64,000 bases of DNA from Macrothele yani (GCA_039090855.1 CM077005.1:76876607-76940606); one strand, 5' to 3'. Positions 44,791-55,513 are shown, counted from the stretch's first letter. A program made the numbers and translations. The notes: a model not told the origin generated them from the letters alone.

Positions 44791-45647
44791 AAGGTTCCTT
44801 CTCACTTTTACCGGGGACAAGTACCCCAGCAAAAACATAAGTGTTGGGAAACTACTGGCCACCAGCTGGCAGTGATGGGTCACTGCTGGCTGAAATCTGC
44901 CGCTCACGGCCCGGTAGTAGTCAGTTGGTGGCAGCGCCATCACTTGGAAGCCATTGATTGCCCTGCAGCATCGCCGTGAATTGCGGGCCTCCAAGCAAAT
45001 GGCACTAGTGGCACGTAGCTGGCAACCTATGCAACCCAAACACCAGGTAGAAGCAACGGAACTGCGCATGCGCAGAAGCAACACGTGCTGTGTCTCTCGT
45101 GGTACCAGTTAGTTGAAAACGACGCTATCGCCATTGTGTTATTTATTATATTGGTTGTTAAAAAAATAAGCATATGTAGAAAGGAGAATTAATTTTACAA
45201 AGAAATGCCACGTTGACGAAGATATCAGATAAAGCCATGAAATACTAGATTACAGCCATAAAATATCCCCACTCCATTCCCATGAATAACAAGAAATAAT
45301 TTCTGTGTAATCTTTCGTTTTAACATTCACTAATAAGCTGCTTCAAACAAAAATCCTGGAAAAACATTAAAAAAGCGTTAGGTTGAAAAAAAACCAAGAA
45401 ATATGCGCGTACAAAATTTATCAATTATTTTTTAATTATTTGAAAAAAAAAGCAACGTATGTGGGCTATGTGGATATAATGTACTTGTCCATGGGTTGAA
45501 TACACAAGACTGGAGTAATTCACTCCTAAAAATAATGAGAAGTAAAGTAAAATATCTTTCCTCTTTAACACAAGTGTAGCTTCGGACAGCGGAAAGGAAA
45601 GATACAACATTAAAAATGTAACAGAATATGACATGAACGGGTAAATA

Positions 45648-46984
45648 CAGGGTGTTTCAAAAAGAATGACCCAATTTCAAAGTAGTATATTTAATAAGGC
45701 AAATGTGGGATAGTTACAAAACAAAGAGCCAAGTATGAAGGAAGGTCTAAAGTTTCACTCACCACAATTACAAATGCTCAATGTGCCCTCCACCTTCTGC
45801 ACGGACAACATCAAGCCGATAGCTGAATTCATCCCAAACGCGTTGGAGAGTGTTTTCAGTCACAGAATTTACCACGGCCGTGATTTTCGTTCGGAGCTCA
45901 TCAAAGTCAGCGGGTAAAGGGGGAACATAAACACGGTCTTTTACCTATCCCCATTAAAAAAAGTCACATGGTGTGATATCTGGTGATCTCGGAGGCCAAG
46001 AGTGTAATGCCAAGTCATCGGGTCCCCTGCGTCCAATCCAACGCTGAGGCAATGTGTCGTTTAGAAACAGACGAACTTGGAGGTTCTAATGTGGTGGTGC
46101 GCCGTTCTGCTGCAAAATTTAATCTTCAGAGTCGACCTGCAGCTGTGGAAGTAGCCAGTCCTTCAGCATTGGAAGATAGGAGTTGCCCGTAACCGTGTTG
46201 TGCGCAAAAAGAAAGGGCCATAAACCTTTCTAACAGAAACCGCGCAAAAAACATTCAGTTTTGGTGAATCACGTTCATGTTGGAGAGTTTCATATGTTTT
46301 CTCCGGTCCCCATATGCGAACATTTTGGCGTGAAACTTTTCCGCTTACATGAAAGGTTGCTTCATCGCTAAAAATCAACCTTTGTACGACGGTGTCGTCC
46401 TCCATGTCCTCTAACAGAGTTGCACAAAAATCTTTTCGTTGTGTTTTGTCACCTCCACGAAGAGCTTGCACCAGTTGCAATCTGTACTGCTTCAGCAGCA
46501 AACGTCGTCGAAAAACACGCCAAACAGTTACATGAGGGATGGCAAGTTCGCGGCTCGCACGACGAGTAGACTTCCGTGTGCTTTGCTGAAACGCCTCGTG
46601 AATTCATTGCACATTCGTCGCTGAGGTGGTTGGTCGTCCAGGACCCTTTCCCTTACATAAACACCCTGTTTCTTCAAATTGTCGATACTAACAACGAATG
46701 TTTTTGCCCACTGGTGGAGCACTGCCGTAACGCCGTTTAAACACACGCTGCACCGTAATCACGGACTTGGTCTTGCTAAATTCGAGCACTCAAAACGCCT
46801 TCTGTTGCCTCGACGCCCTCTTCTCACTCGCTATGCGTAGAGGCTGTTTGGACGCTCGTGCTGCTATCTAGCAGTAGTCATAATAAAATCTGGGCCACGC
46901 CCTAGACATGTCGCTTTTATCGGTGGTTCGTGGTAGCCGAGATATCCACTTTTCAAATCGGGACATTCTTTATGAAACACCCTG
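45648..46984 (-). mobile_element. IS630/mariner-like element Q inside GCA copy 3
   Basis: TIRs CAGGGTGTTTCAAAAAGAAT (left) and the complement of the right end, CAGGGTGTTTCATAAAGAAT, followed inside by GACCC and GTCCC. Exact TA duplications at 45646-45647 and 46985-46986. 1.34 kb, carrying one transposase. Confidence 0.92.
45775..46800 (-). pseudogene. DUF4817-type transposase of element Q
   Basis: N-terminal frame 46746-46528 (WAKTFVVSIDNLKKQGVYVR, QRRMCNEF) fits the helical targeting domain. Frame 46501-46163 has YRLQLVQALRGGDKTQR, LIFSDEATFHVSGKVSRQNV RIWG with the first Asp, and NVFCAVSVRKVYGPFF. Later frames give ILQQNGAPPH near 46120 with Asn for the second Asp, and SWPPRSPDITPCDFF near 46000 with the third Asp, so the family is DD-D rather than DD-E at the last site. 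The end HIEHL is near 45775. Frameshifts and the Asn change make it inactive. Confidence 0.82.
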
Positions 46985-47239
46985 TATATTAATTCAACAA
47001 TCGCCTTTCAAGACGACAAGGACAGCTCGAAACTTTGGAAAGCGCCTTTAAGTTGGTACACTCATTGAAAAAGTGAAGTTCCATTTAGGTAAAAAAAAAA
47101 CAATCGTACGTTAAAAAAATAAATTTATGAATTATGTGAAACTGACATTTATAAAAAATACCTCGGAATATTGTAAAATTAAATTGAGAACCATTCGTTA
47201 CACATTCCGCAGAAAAGAAGGTCAGCTTGAAGCCATGTT

Positions 47240-47340
47240 CGGGCGTACCAAATTAGTCCAGTTGGTAGAGCGCGCGCTTCCCATGCCGTCAGTCCTTAGT
47301 TCGTTTCCAAACGGGCGTTTTTCCGGACCTGTTGAAAAAA
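47240..47340 (+). other. tRNA-like block in GCA copy 3
   Basis: CAGTTGGTAGAGCGCGCGCT resembles a tRNA D-arm, CTTCCCATG an anticodon loop with CCC (Gly), and TTAGTTCGTTTCCAAACGGG a T-arm with a B-box-like GTTCGTTTC (one change from GWTCRANNC). The order and spacing match a tRNA. Copies 2 and 4 have it, copy 1 has lost it. Confidence 0.6.
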
Positions 47341-47779
47341 TTTCCCCAGTGCAGTGCTATATTTCAGAAGTTTCGTAAGGAGAAAAAAAAAGTTGCTGCA
47401 GCTTTGGGAAACTGCAGGTACCATTTTTTTATGGCTACTACTGGGAAATTGGCAGACAAGATTGAGCAAACCATCAGTTACGTCACGTGATTGCCGGCTG
47501 CCCCTGCCAGGAAACTAGCGGACCACATTAGGCTAGCCATCATTTATGACACGTGCTTGCAGGGCCGCTGAAGGGCCACTTGTGTCATCTACTGCCTGTG
47601 ATGGATAACTGATGGCCCTGTTGTGGCATATGCCAAATGATGGGGGTGCCAACTGTTGGCCAGTTGCTGGCCTGAACTGTTGGCCCTTATGTTGGCAGCC
47701 CGGACATTTCATGGACGCTTCGGCCGCTTCAACATAGTGCTGGACCAGCAAGACTGTTTTTGCTGGTACCTGGGAACGC

Positions 47780-48119
47780 CAGTGTTCATTTGCGTGCTCA
47801 ACTGCTGCACTGTTGCACGTCGAATGCCTTTTACCAGTCAACGGATGTTACGTTCTTCTCTGGGATCGATGGCCTATGGGGCTCCACAGTTATGACGTCG
47901 GGAGGTACTCGGTGTGCCAGCGGTCCATTCATCGTACGCCCTTACTATAGCACCTCGCGAACAGCTCACGAAATCTGCTGTTTCTGAGATGCTTCCTCCC
48001 TTGGCATGGCAGCCGATGATAATTCCTTTTTGAACGTCCGTCAAATCACTACCTCTGCCCATTGTGCTCACGTCATGTACAATGGCTCTTCTGTCCTGGA
48101 CGACCGCGTACATCTCCAT
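47780..48119 (-). pseudogene. Tc1-O transposase, N-terminal part
   Basis: Minus-strand frame from the likely start MGRGSDLTDVQKGIIIGCHA at 48061 with the HTH part GGSISETADFVSCSRGAIVR AYDEW. It stops before the GCA insertion; the rest of the protein is at 44095-44790. Confidence 0.75.
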
Positions 48120-48268
48120 GTTGTCGAGCTTGTCCCATGTACTCTGTGACGCACCTGGGCGGATACACTGTGATTCCGGGGATGGTCATAATATTCTGAT
48201 ACGATGGTGAATATAAGGTGTGAGTGAATATAAGGTGTGGAGCAGTAGGTAGTACAATTCGGAGCGTG

Positions 48269-48541
48269 ATGGGTAAACGGAAGGATTTATCGGACTTTGA
48301 GAAAGGGCAGATTGTGGGAGCTCGGAGAGCTGGTGCCTCGATTTCCCAAACAGAGCATGATGGGTAAACGAAAGGATTTATCGGACTTTGAGAAAGGACA
48401 GATTGTGAAAGCTCGGAGAGCGGGTGCCTCGATTTCCCAAACAGAGCATGATGGGTAAACGGAAGGATTTATCGGACTTGGAGAAGGGACAGATTGTGGG
48501 AGCTCGGAGAGCGGGTGCCCCTATTTGCCAAACGGCTGAAC
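48269..48541 (+). repeat. 91-bp x3 tandem duplication of a transposase start
   Basis: ATGGGTAAACG starts at 48269, 48360 and 48451, exactly 91 bases apart. Each copy begins MGKRKDLSDFEKGQIV. 91 is not a multiple of three, so only the last copy joins the downstream reading frame. Confidence 0.93.
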
Positions 48542-49477
48542 TGTTTGGTTGTTTGCAAGCCGCCGTAGTCAAAGTGTATCAGAATTGACGTGAAAATGAT
48601 CAAACAGGTACCCGGAGGTAAAGCTGCACAGGACAGTGAAAGGTTGATATGAGAGGTGAGCGCTGGGTCCTACGACTCGTACATACCACTGTTAAACGGT
48701 TGACTACCCAGTACAACAAAGGTAAGCACAGAACAGTGTATATCATGACCAAGCGTCGCACGCTCTTACGTATGGGCTATAAAGGCAGACGACGCCGACG
48801 ACATCTACTCCTAACCACGGTTATTCAGAGCAGAAGACTTCCTTGACTTGATCATGCAAGTTGGAAGTCGGATAACTGAGAAACGTGTGCTGGTCTGACG
48901 AGTCGCGTTTTTACGCCATTCCGTGAATGATATTGTACGTATTTGGAGTAAACAACGTAAAGCACTCGATCCGACCTAGATGGTCTCCACAGTGCAAGCC
49001 AGTGGTGGCGGTTGTACAGTCTAAGGCACGTTTACCTGGAAGGAACCAGAATTCCTGTTGCATGAAGAACAACGTACGATTGCTGCCCACTATCGTGAAC
49101 TGTTTGCTGCTGACTATGTACATCCAACAATGTTGCACTTTTTCCCAAATGCCGACGGTGTCTTCTAAGATGACAATGCACCGAGTCACAGATCCAGTGT
49201 TGTGCCGGAAGGGTTTGAGGAACGCAGTTCAGACTTCCAGGATATCGATTGGCCTCCGTATTCTCTTGATATCAATCTCATAAATCACTTGTGGGACACT
49301 GTGAAACGGCATATAAAGCGTCTGGATACAACAATCACCTCCATACCGGCATTGAAGGCCGCATTACACAGAGCTTATTTGACCATACCTCCCAACTGCT
49401 TCCGGCATCTTGTTGAATCGCCACCACATTGGATAGCTGCTGTATTGAGGGCGAAAGGAGTTCCTGCGAAGTGTTAG
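48451..49477 (+). pseudogene. Tc1-like transposase (element R)
   Basis: Starts in the third repeat copy: DLSDLEKGQIVGARRAGA, QTAELFGCLQAAVVKVYQN and then a stop. Later pieces: RGERWVLRLVHTTVKRLTTQ, TKRRTLLRMGYKGRR (48650-48800), a decayed first motif near 48895 (SDESRF-like out of frame), and frame 49202-49477 with DIDWPPYSLDINLINHLWDT, where Asn replaces the catalytic Glu, ending VPAKC. Right end near 49510 (CACACAGTG before TATA); the left end is not recognisable. Confidence 0.78.
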
Positions 49478-49514
49478 GTAGGTGGTCTTGATTCACTGAT
49501 CACACAGTGTATAT

Positions 49515-49987
49515 TGATATTCTTATGCGCATGCCTGCCTCTATCACTCACAGAAAGAATGTCTTCAATTTCAACTTTAGTAGAAGCGATATCTTTCCTA
49601 AGGACTAACATGGAGATATTCTGATGAGTGAATAAGCGTAAGAAGCGAAATCAAATCTTATGCTCATATTTCCATCTATTAAACAGAGAAAACATTTCGG
49701 AAAGGTGATTTCATATCTGCAGAGAGATAGGTAGCTGATGCCATCCCTAAACACCTTTTGTATCTATCTACATAAAAGCGACACATACTCTGCTGTACAT
49801 CAAAGCTTAGAAATTCTCTATCTGGTTGCATTTTCCCAAAATAATACAACATTAACTAACTGAAATTAAAGGTAACAAACTACCTTTGAATACTTTCACA
49901 ATTTAAAATAGGAAAACGTGATTCAGAAACACAAAAACGCGGCATGTTAATAATATATAAACAACTTTTCGAGACTTGAGGTTGCTA
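49515..49987. other. No gene recognised
   Basis: AT-rich spacer between Tc1-R and the mariner. Confidence 0.5.
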
Positions 49988-50060
49988 TTAGGTGTACAAA
50001 TAAGTTTTAAAGCGTTTTAAGACAAAGCAACGTGCAATTTGAGAGAAAACAACAATACCT

Positions 50061-50310
50061 TTACAAATCAAAATATGCGCCGTCATTATCTATCACCTTC
50101 CGCCATCGGTCGGGCAGCCGACGGATTCCAACCATGAAGAATACTTCATCGTATGATGTGATGAAGTCATCAACCCATTTTTGCACTTCGTCACATGTCC
50201 GGAACCGTACAGCAGAAAAACCAAGTTGCATCGATTGGAACAAATGATAGTCTGAAGGGGCTATGTCGGGATTATACGCCGGGTGCTCCCAAACTTCCCA
50301 GTCAAGCGTC
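50061..50310 (-). pseudogene. mariner transposase, C-terminal part
   Basis: Reads LTLDWEVWEHPAYNPDIAPS DYHLF, which holds the third catalytic Asp of the DD34D motif, then MQLGFSAVRFRTCDEVQKWV DD and the C-terminus RRLPDRWRKVIDNDGAYFDL with a stop at 50061. The upstream part lies beyond the GCA insertion at 51735-52497. The 141-codon open frame that extends from here into the GCA element is an accident. Confidence 0.9.
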
Positions 50311-50314
50311 AATA

Positions 50315-51730
50315 CCCAGCAAAAGCAGTCTTGCTGGGCCAGCACTGGGCCACTGCTGGCTGCCACCACTACCAGCAGTGGCCCTGCACTATGCAGCCGC
50401 CGCCCACTACATGGACCAGCAGTTCCAGCCAGCAGCGGGCCAACAGTGGCTATCCCACCAGTTGTCATATGCCGGAACAGAGCCATTAGTTATCCATCAA
50501 AGGCAGTAGCTGCCACAAGTGGTCCTTCAGAGGCGCTGTAAGCACGTGCCATGAATGATTGCTAGACCAATGTGGTCCGCTAGTTTCCCGGCAGTGGCAG
50601 CCGGCAATCACGTGACGTAACTGATGGCTTGCCGAAACTTGTCTGCCAATTTCTCAGTAATAGCCATTAAAAACTAATAAAAATGGATAACCGCAGTTTC
50701 CCAAAACCGCAACTACTTTTCTTTTTGCCTTACGAAACCCCTGCATTACAGAACTCCGCTGGGGAAATTCCTAAATATGCCCTGAAAAACACCCGCTTGG
50801 ATCTGGCTGGAAACGAACCAAGGACTGCCTGCGTGGGAAGCGGGCGCTTTACCAACGGGACTGATTTGCCACACACTAGCATTTTCTTGAAGCTGAGCCA
50901 CTTTCCTACGGAATGTGTAACGAATGGTTCTCTTTTCTAATTTTACAATATTGAGAGGTATTTTTCATAAATGTCAGTTTCGCATAATTCGCAAATTTAT
51001 TTTTCCAACGTAACGATTTTTTTTTTTTTACTTAAGAGAACTTCATTCATTTTCAACGAATGTAGCAAGTTAAAGGTGCTTTCCAAAGTTCCGTGCTGTC
51101 CTTGTCGTCTTGAAAGGCTATAGTTGAAATAATATATTTACCCGTTCATGTCACATTCTGTTACATTTTTAACGTTGTATCCTTCCTTTCCGCTGAAAAG
51201 CTACATTTGTTTTAAAGAGGAAATATATTTTACTGTATTATACTTCTTGTTATTTTTAAAAGTGAATTCCTCCAGTCTTGTGTATTCAACCCATGAATGA
51301 GTACATTATATCCACATAGCGTAGCTTTTTCTTTTTTCTTTTTTTTTCAAATAATTGATGAATTTTGTATGCGTATAATTCTTCTTTTTATGTTTTTTCC
51401 AACATAACTTTTTTTAATGTTTTTTGAGGACTTTTGTTTCAAGCAGTTTAGTGTATGTTAAAACGTAAGATTGCACAAAAATTAAGCGTGTTGCTCGTTC
51501 CTTCCACCTGGTGTTGGGGTTGCATCGGTTGACAGCTACGGGCCACTAGTAGCACTTGCATGCAGGCCCGCAATTCACAGCGATGCCGCAGGGCCATCAA
51601 TGGCTGCCAATTGATGACGCTGCCACCAACGGACTGCTACCGGGCCGTGATCGGCAGATGTCAGCCAGCAGTGACCCATCACTGCCAGATGGTGGCCAGC
51701 AGTTTCCCAACACTTGCACTTTTGCTTGGT
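50315..51730. mobile_element. GCA element, copy 4, inside the mariner
   Basis: Left end A CCCAGCAAAAGCAGTCTTGC, right end B (inward ACCAAGCAAAAGTGCAAGTG). Flanked by AATA on both sides (50311-50314 and 51731-51734). Removing the element and one AATA restores the mariner codons KEIL-TLDW, which fixes the target duplication at four bases. 1.42 kb with no insertion. Confidence 0.92.
50795..50890 (-). other. tRNA-like block in GCA copy 4
   Basis: On the minus strand: CGTTGGTAAAGCGCCCGCTT, anticodon-loop-like TTCCCAC (CCC), then TCCTTGGTTCGTTTCCAGCC with a B-box-like GTTCGTTTC. Same layout as copy 3. Confidence 0.6.
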
Positions 51731-51734
51731 AATA

Positions 51735-52497
51735 TTTCCTTGATCGATTTCGCGAGATGCGGCCTAGCGTTGTCATGCAGTAATTTTACGGGACGCAATC
51801 CTTTACCTGTGAATGGAAGTTTCCGACAGATTTCCTGGTTCAATCGCAGCAATATTTGCTTGCAGCGATCAGCAGTAACAGTTTGACCCTGTTCTAATAG
51901 TTCATAATAGAGCACACCCTTCATATCCCACCAGATGCACAGCAGAACTTTCTTGGAGTAAATATTGCGTTTCGGTGTCAAAGTCGTTGCTTCACCGTGG
52001 TCTACCCAGTGTTTTTTGCGTTTGGGATTTATGTACCATATTCACTTTTCATCACCTGTAACGATTTTCCACAGGAAAGACTTTCTGTGTTGTTTATTCA
52101 ACAGATTCAAACACTTACTGACACGCTCATCCTTGTTCCTCTGGCGCAGGTCACGTGGCACCCATTTTCTTTCCTTCTGGATTTTTCCCATTGCTCGTAA
52201 ACGATTGCAAATGGTTTGTTGAGTTATCCCAAGATGTTCAGTTAGTTCTTTTTGCGTTTGAGACGAATCTTCATCCTGCAATGATTGCAGTTCCTCATGT
52301 GCAACCTTCTGCGGGGTGCCGCTAAGTTCTCCATCGCTAACATCAAAATCACCTGCTTTCAACCGGCTAAACCAAAACTCACACGTGCTTTTCGATACAA
52401 TATTCTTCTCCAGAACACAACAGATCACATGCTTTTGCAACAGTTTTTCCTTGATGAAATTCGTAACCAATGCAGTGTCAAATAAATGCGGTATCAC
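51735..52497 (-). pseudogene. mariner transposase, N-terminal and central part
   Basis: Frame from the ATG at 52497: HTH part (KLLQKHVICCVLEKNIVSKS), the linker HLGITQQTICNRLRAMGKIQ, and KSFLWKIVTGDEK with the first catalytic Asp. One nonsense codon follows (TGA at 52039-52041 where mariners have Trp). The same frame then continues DMKGVLYYELLEQGQTVTAD, VKLLHDNARPHLAKSIKEIL with the second Asp, and stops at the GCA insertion. All three catalytic Asp are intact across the split. Apart from the insertion only one in-frame stop was found, so the mariner was young when hit. Confidence 0.9.
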
Positions 52498-52767
52498 TTG
52501 CCATCTTTCACCTACCGATGTTCAAGTGCTGGGCAAACCTCAGTGTCGCATCTTATACTCTGGAACAGTTACGGTCACATGACAACAACGCGGGGGAATG
52601 TCAGATATGTAAATTAGCGGTATACTTCACACACAAAACGCTTTAAAACTTATTTGTACACCTAATATAAACATGTTAGTTTCCCGGTCACAAATATACT
52701 TTCACAATAGTGAAAATCTTCATAATACCTGGCGTCAGTGACTAAACAAAGACATTGATCTATTCAT

Positions 52768-53036
52768 GTTGATTAACACATGGCAACAGAAAAACGGTTA
52801 TTCGGTCACCGCAGGAAACTCACCCCGGATCTCTCGATATCTAACTGAGTGCGTTCGCCTTACGCTACGGTGGCCAACAATCAACGGCGCTATGTGTGTA
52901 TATCTGTCAGCTTCTGACATCATAAATCCGTTGGATGGGCTCAGCAACTGAGACGTCTCCATGAGGTGGGAAAAATTGTTATCCGGTCACCGCTGGGACC
53001 GGATAACAGGTTTTTGGTTGCTATGTGTTGATTAAC
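52768..53036. mobile_element. Fold-back MITE with tRNA-like interior
   Basis: Left end GTTGATTAACACATGGCAAC and the complement of the right end GTTAATCAACACATAGCAAC start inverted repeats of ~45 bases that include TTATYCGGTC. Inside, the minus strand reads GTAGCGTAAGGCGAACGCAC, which recalls a tRNA D-arm, and GATCCGGGGT. The tRNA likeness is weak. Confidence 0.65.
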
Positions 53037-54151
53037 GTGGATAGAGCAATGTTTTTGTTTATACTTTCACAAATCGTAATTCAACCTGTGAGCACATAAA
53101 TCCTACTTAACCATCAAGGAATTTGCCGGCATACATTTTCATATGCATAAATAAATGTGTTTTGCATATTAAAGATATTAATTCTGTAAAACTTTCGGAA
53201 TTCGAAAGGAATCTTTTGGATTAAATGCTATGTAATAAAATATAGCGATGATTTTCTTTTGTATTTTCCATAGGTGTAAAATGATGGATAAACAACATCC
53301 TGATGAATATATTTAGCGTCTGCCAAAATGGCAATTAGCATCAGTTATCAATACATTTCACATGAATTATAGAAAAGCAAAGTTAAACCAAAGAAGTGGA
53401 GAAAGTATAGATCGGAAATGGAGCAGATTTCCCTTAATATGCATAGGATTCACTTCTCTGATTTTTTTGCTGCTAATTAACGGAGCCCATGTTTCTGAAC
53501 TCATACTTTTCAAGCGAAATGAATAAGTAAAAGGTTGCTAAAACGTTAGGCAATGAAAAGAGAGATATTCTTGCAATTAACACGTTGCTCGGATAGAAAA
53601 CTTTTATGCTCAAAATGTAAGCCGTATTGATAAAACATACAGAACTGTGATCAAAATATGAATATCTGTTGCAACAGTCCTGAGGCACAGTCTCTTGAAC
53701 AAATAGGCTTTGCAACATGTAATATGTGTAGCACCGTTATCGCGTTCTTTCGTGCTACAGCTAAAGAATGCGATAACTATGCTACAAATCCACTTTTGGA
53801 GTAACAAGTGGTTCATCTTTCAAAAATTTAGAAGTCTTGCCGTAAGAGAACGCCGAATGTAAAACGAGAGAGTCGAGCGTCGTTGATCCTGCATTATCTC
53901 TCACATGGAAAATCCATGATTGTTATGTCCTAAGATATGTGAAGCATGCAAGGTCGTAGCAACTGGAAGATTAGAGGGTCTCCTATCCAGATTGGTCATA
54001 CTAGGGGCGTAAAAAATGCACAACGAAACGTACAAAATAAAAATGTACAGCGGGTAAATAAATGTACTGATAACTGTAACTTAAAATGAAAGTTATGCAC
54101 TTCAGTCCTTTGTATTTTAAAGACTAGTTAACCGTGTTCGGTATTCCGCGC
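53037..54151. other. AT-rich, no gene recognised
   Basis: Only chance ORFs; no repeat ends recognised. Confidence 0.5.
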
Positions 54152-54204
54152 AGCTAATCAGGATCCAGAGTAACATAGTCTGTTACTCTGGATCCTGATT
54201 AGCT
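54152..54204. repeat. Perfect hairpin, 24-bp arms, 5-base loop
   Basis: AGCTAATCAGGATCCAGAGT AACA, loop TAGTC, then the exact complement. Confidence 0.95.
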
Positions 54205-54945
54205 GATCCTGGGCGGATACACCTAATTAGTTAATTAGTCATCTGTACTCGACGTAGAAAGCCACTTTGAGCGTCTTACCTTCAACGGAATGTTTCCAAT
54301 CCGAAATCGTCTTCTTATTGTTACATTCACTATCTGAGATTCACTCTTTCTCTGCTGGTTCGTTTTTCATTCTGCGTTTCTGCGGAGTGCTGTGTTTTCG
54401 GCAGTGACGTAACTTTAACGTTTTACTCTATGTTCACAGCCGTTGGCTCTTACCTAGCTGTCACATTTTTAGTAAAACGATATTAAAAACCGGAAGTACG
54501 ACTTTTGAACGATCATATTACTTTCCCATAACGGAGATATGAGAAAGTAAAAACTGTACGATTCGAGTGAAAGTGGAGAACGTTTAAACTGGAAGTGGCG
54601 TGATTTAAAGTCTCGCTCTCCCAAGTAAGAGCTTGCTCTGGCCCTGTTAGTATGGAGGGGGGGGGGGGGAGATAAGAGTTTGAGGAGAAACTTTCACTGT
54701 AGGAAGTCGCCAGTTTCTAAGTTGGGATCCCTCGTTCTTTGTAGAGTACATCAGGTACGTCGGGTAAAAGCAACATCCATGTCTCAAACAGGGCTCGGAC
54801 GATTAGACGTAATCCCACACATTTGAATACTCAACTGGCAGAGCGGCGTTGCACAAATCTGTCTAAACAAATCATATTTGCAGAATCGAAGAGTAAGTAC
54901 CCTTCCAGCATTATAAAAACTCCCTTACAGGATGCTGGTAATGGG
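54205..54945. other. No gene; poly-G tract at 54657
   Basis: A run of 13 G (about 54657-54669) is the only marked signal. Otherwise no gene recognised. Confidence 0.5.
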
Positions 54946-55034
54946 AAAATGTGTTGTAATAATCTTTGCATCCTTGCCATGCCTCCTGAGTGAAAATGTG
55001 TTGTAATAATCTTTGCATCCTTGCCATGCCTCCT
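54946..55034. repeat. 47-bp exact tandem duplication
   Basis: AAAATGTGTTGTAATAATCT to GCCATGCCTCCT occurs twice, 47 bases apart, without differences in the compared part. Confidence 0.92.
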
Positions 55035-55071
55035 CTAGAGACACCTGCTGCAAAAGAAGATTCTGGATCCT

Positions 55072-55430
55072 TCATTTTGAAAAGTACCTTGAAAAAAATT
55101 CATTTTGAAGGATACCTTGAAGTAAATTTATTTTGAAAGAAACCTTTAAGTAAATTCATTTTAAAAGATACCGTGAAATAAGTTCAAAAGATACCTTGAA
55201 GTAAATCCATTTTGAAAGAGACCTTGAAATAAATTTGTTTTGAAAGATATCTTGAAATAAATTCAGTTTGAAAAATACCTTGAAATAAATTCATTTTGAA
55301 GGATACCTTGAAGTAAATTCATTTTGAAAGATACCTTGAAATAAATTCCATTTTAAAAAGATATCTTGAAATAAATTTATTTTGAAAGATACCTTGAAAT
55401 AAGTTTGAAAGATACCTAGAATTAAATTTG
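55072..55430. repeat. Minisatellite, ~29-bp unit, about 12 copies
   Basis: Degenerate repeats of TTTTGAAAGATACCTTGAAA plus TAAATTCAT. Unit lengths vary and some copies are shortened. Confidence 0.9.
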
Positions 55431-55513
55431 TGTGAAGTGGAACATAAATTATCGTGCATGTGCAGAGAGAGTGAGACCCCATTACATCTGTATATGTGCG
55501 CACACAAATACGC

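Larger units (their letters stand above)
44826..47766. mobile_element. GCA element, copy 3, interrupted by an IS630-like element
   Basis: Left end B CCAGCAAAAACATAAGTGTT and right end A (inward CCAGCAAAAACAGTCTTGC). Flanked by TACC at 44822-44825 and 47767-47770, a perfect 4-bp target duplication. Without the inserted element at 45648-46984 it is ~1.6 kb. Carries the best preserved tRNA-like block (47240-47340). Sits inside Tc1-O. Confidence 0.88.
44064..48209 (-). mobile_element. Tc1-like element O, host of a two-level insertion
   Basis: Left TIR CACACATTCGTATCAGAATA; right end, complemented, CACCATCGTATCAGAATATT. The ends are 4.1 kb apart only because a GCA element (44826-47766) sits inside; the Tc1 itself is ~1.2 kb. 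TA precedes the left end; the right TA is no longer intact. Confidence 0.85.
49988..52665 (-). mobile_element. mariner element S, interrupted by GCA copy 4
   Basis: TIRs TTAGGTGTACAAATAAGTTT at both ends, the left and the complement of the right agreeing for at least 27 bases. TA flanks at 49986-49987 and 52666-52667. Removing the GCA element leaves ~1.26 kb, the normal mariner size. Confidence 0.93.

Noticed and set aside
50061..50486. 141-codon ORF as one protein
   Set aside because: Only the C-terminal ~82 codons are mariner transposase; the first part is GCA element sequence read through the insertion point.
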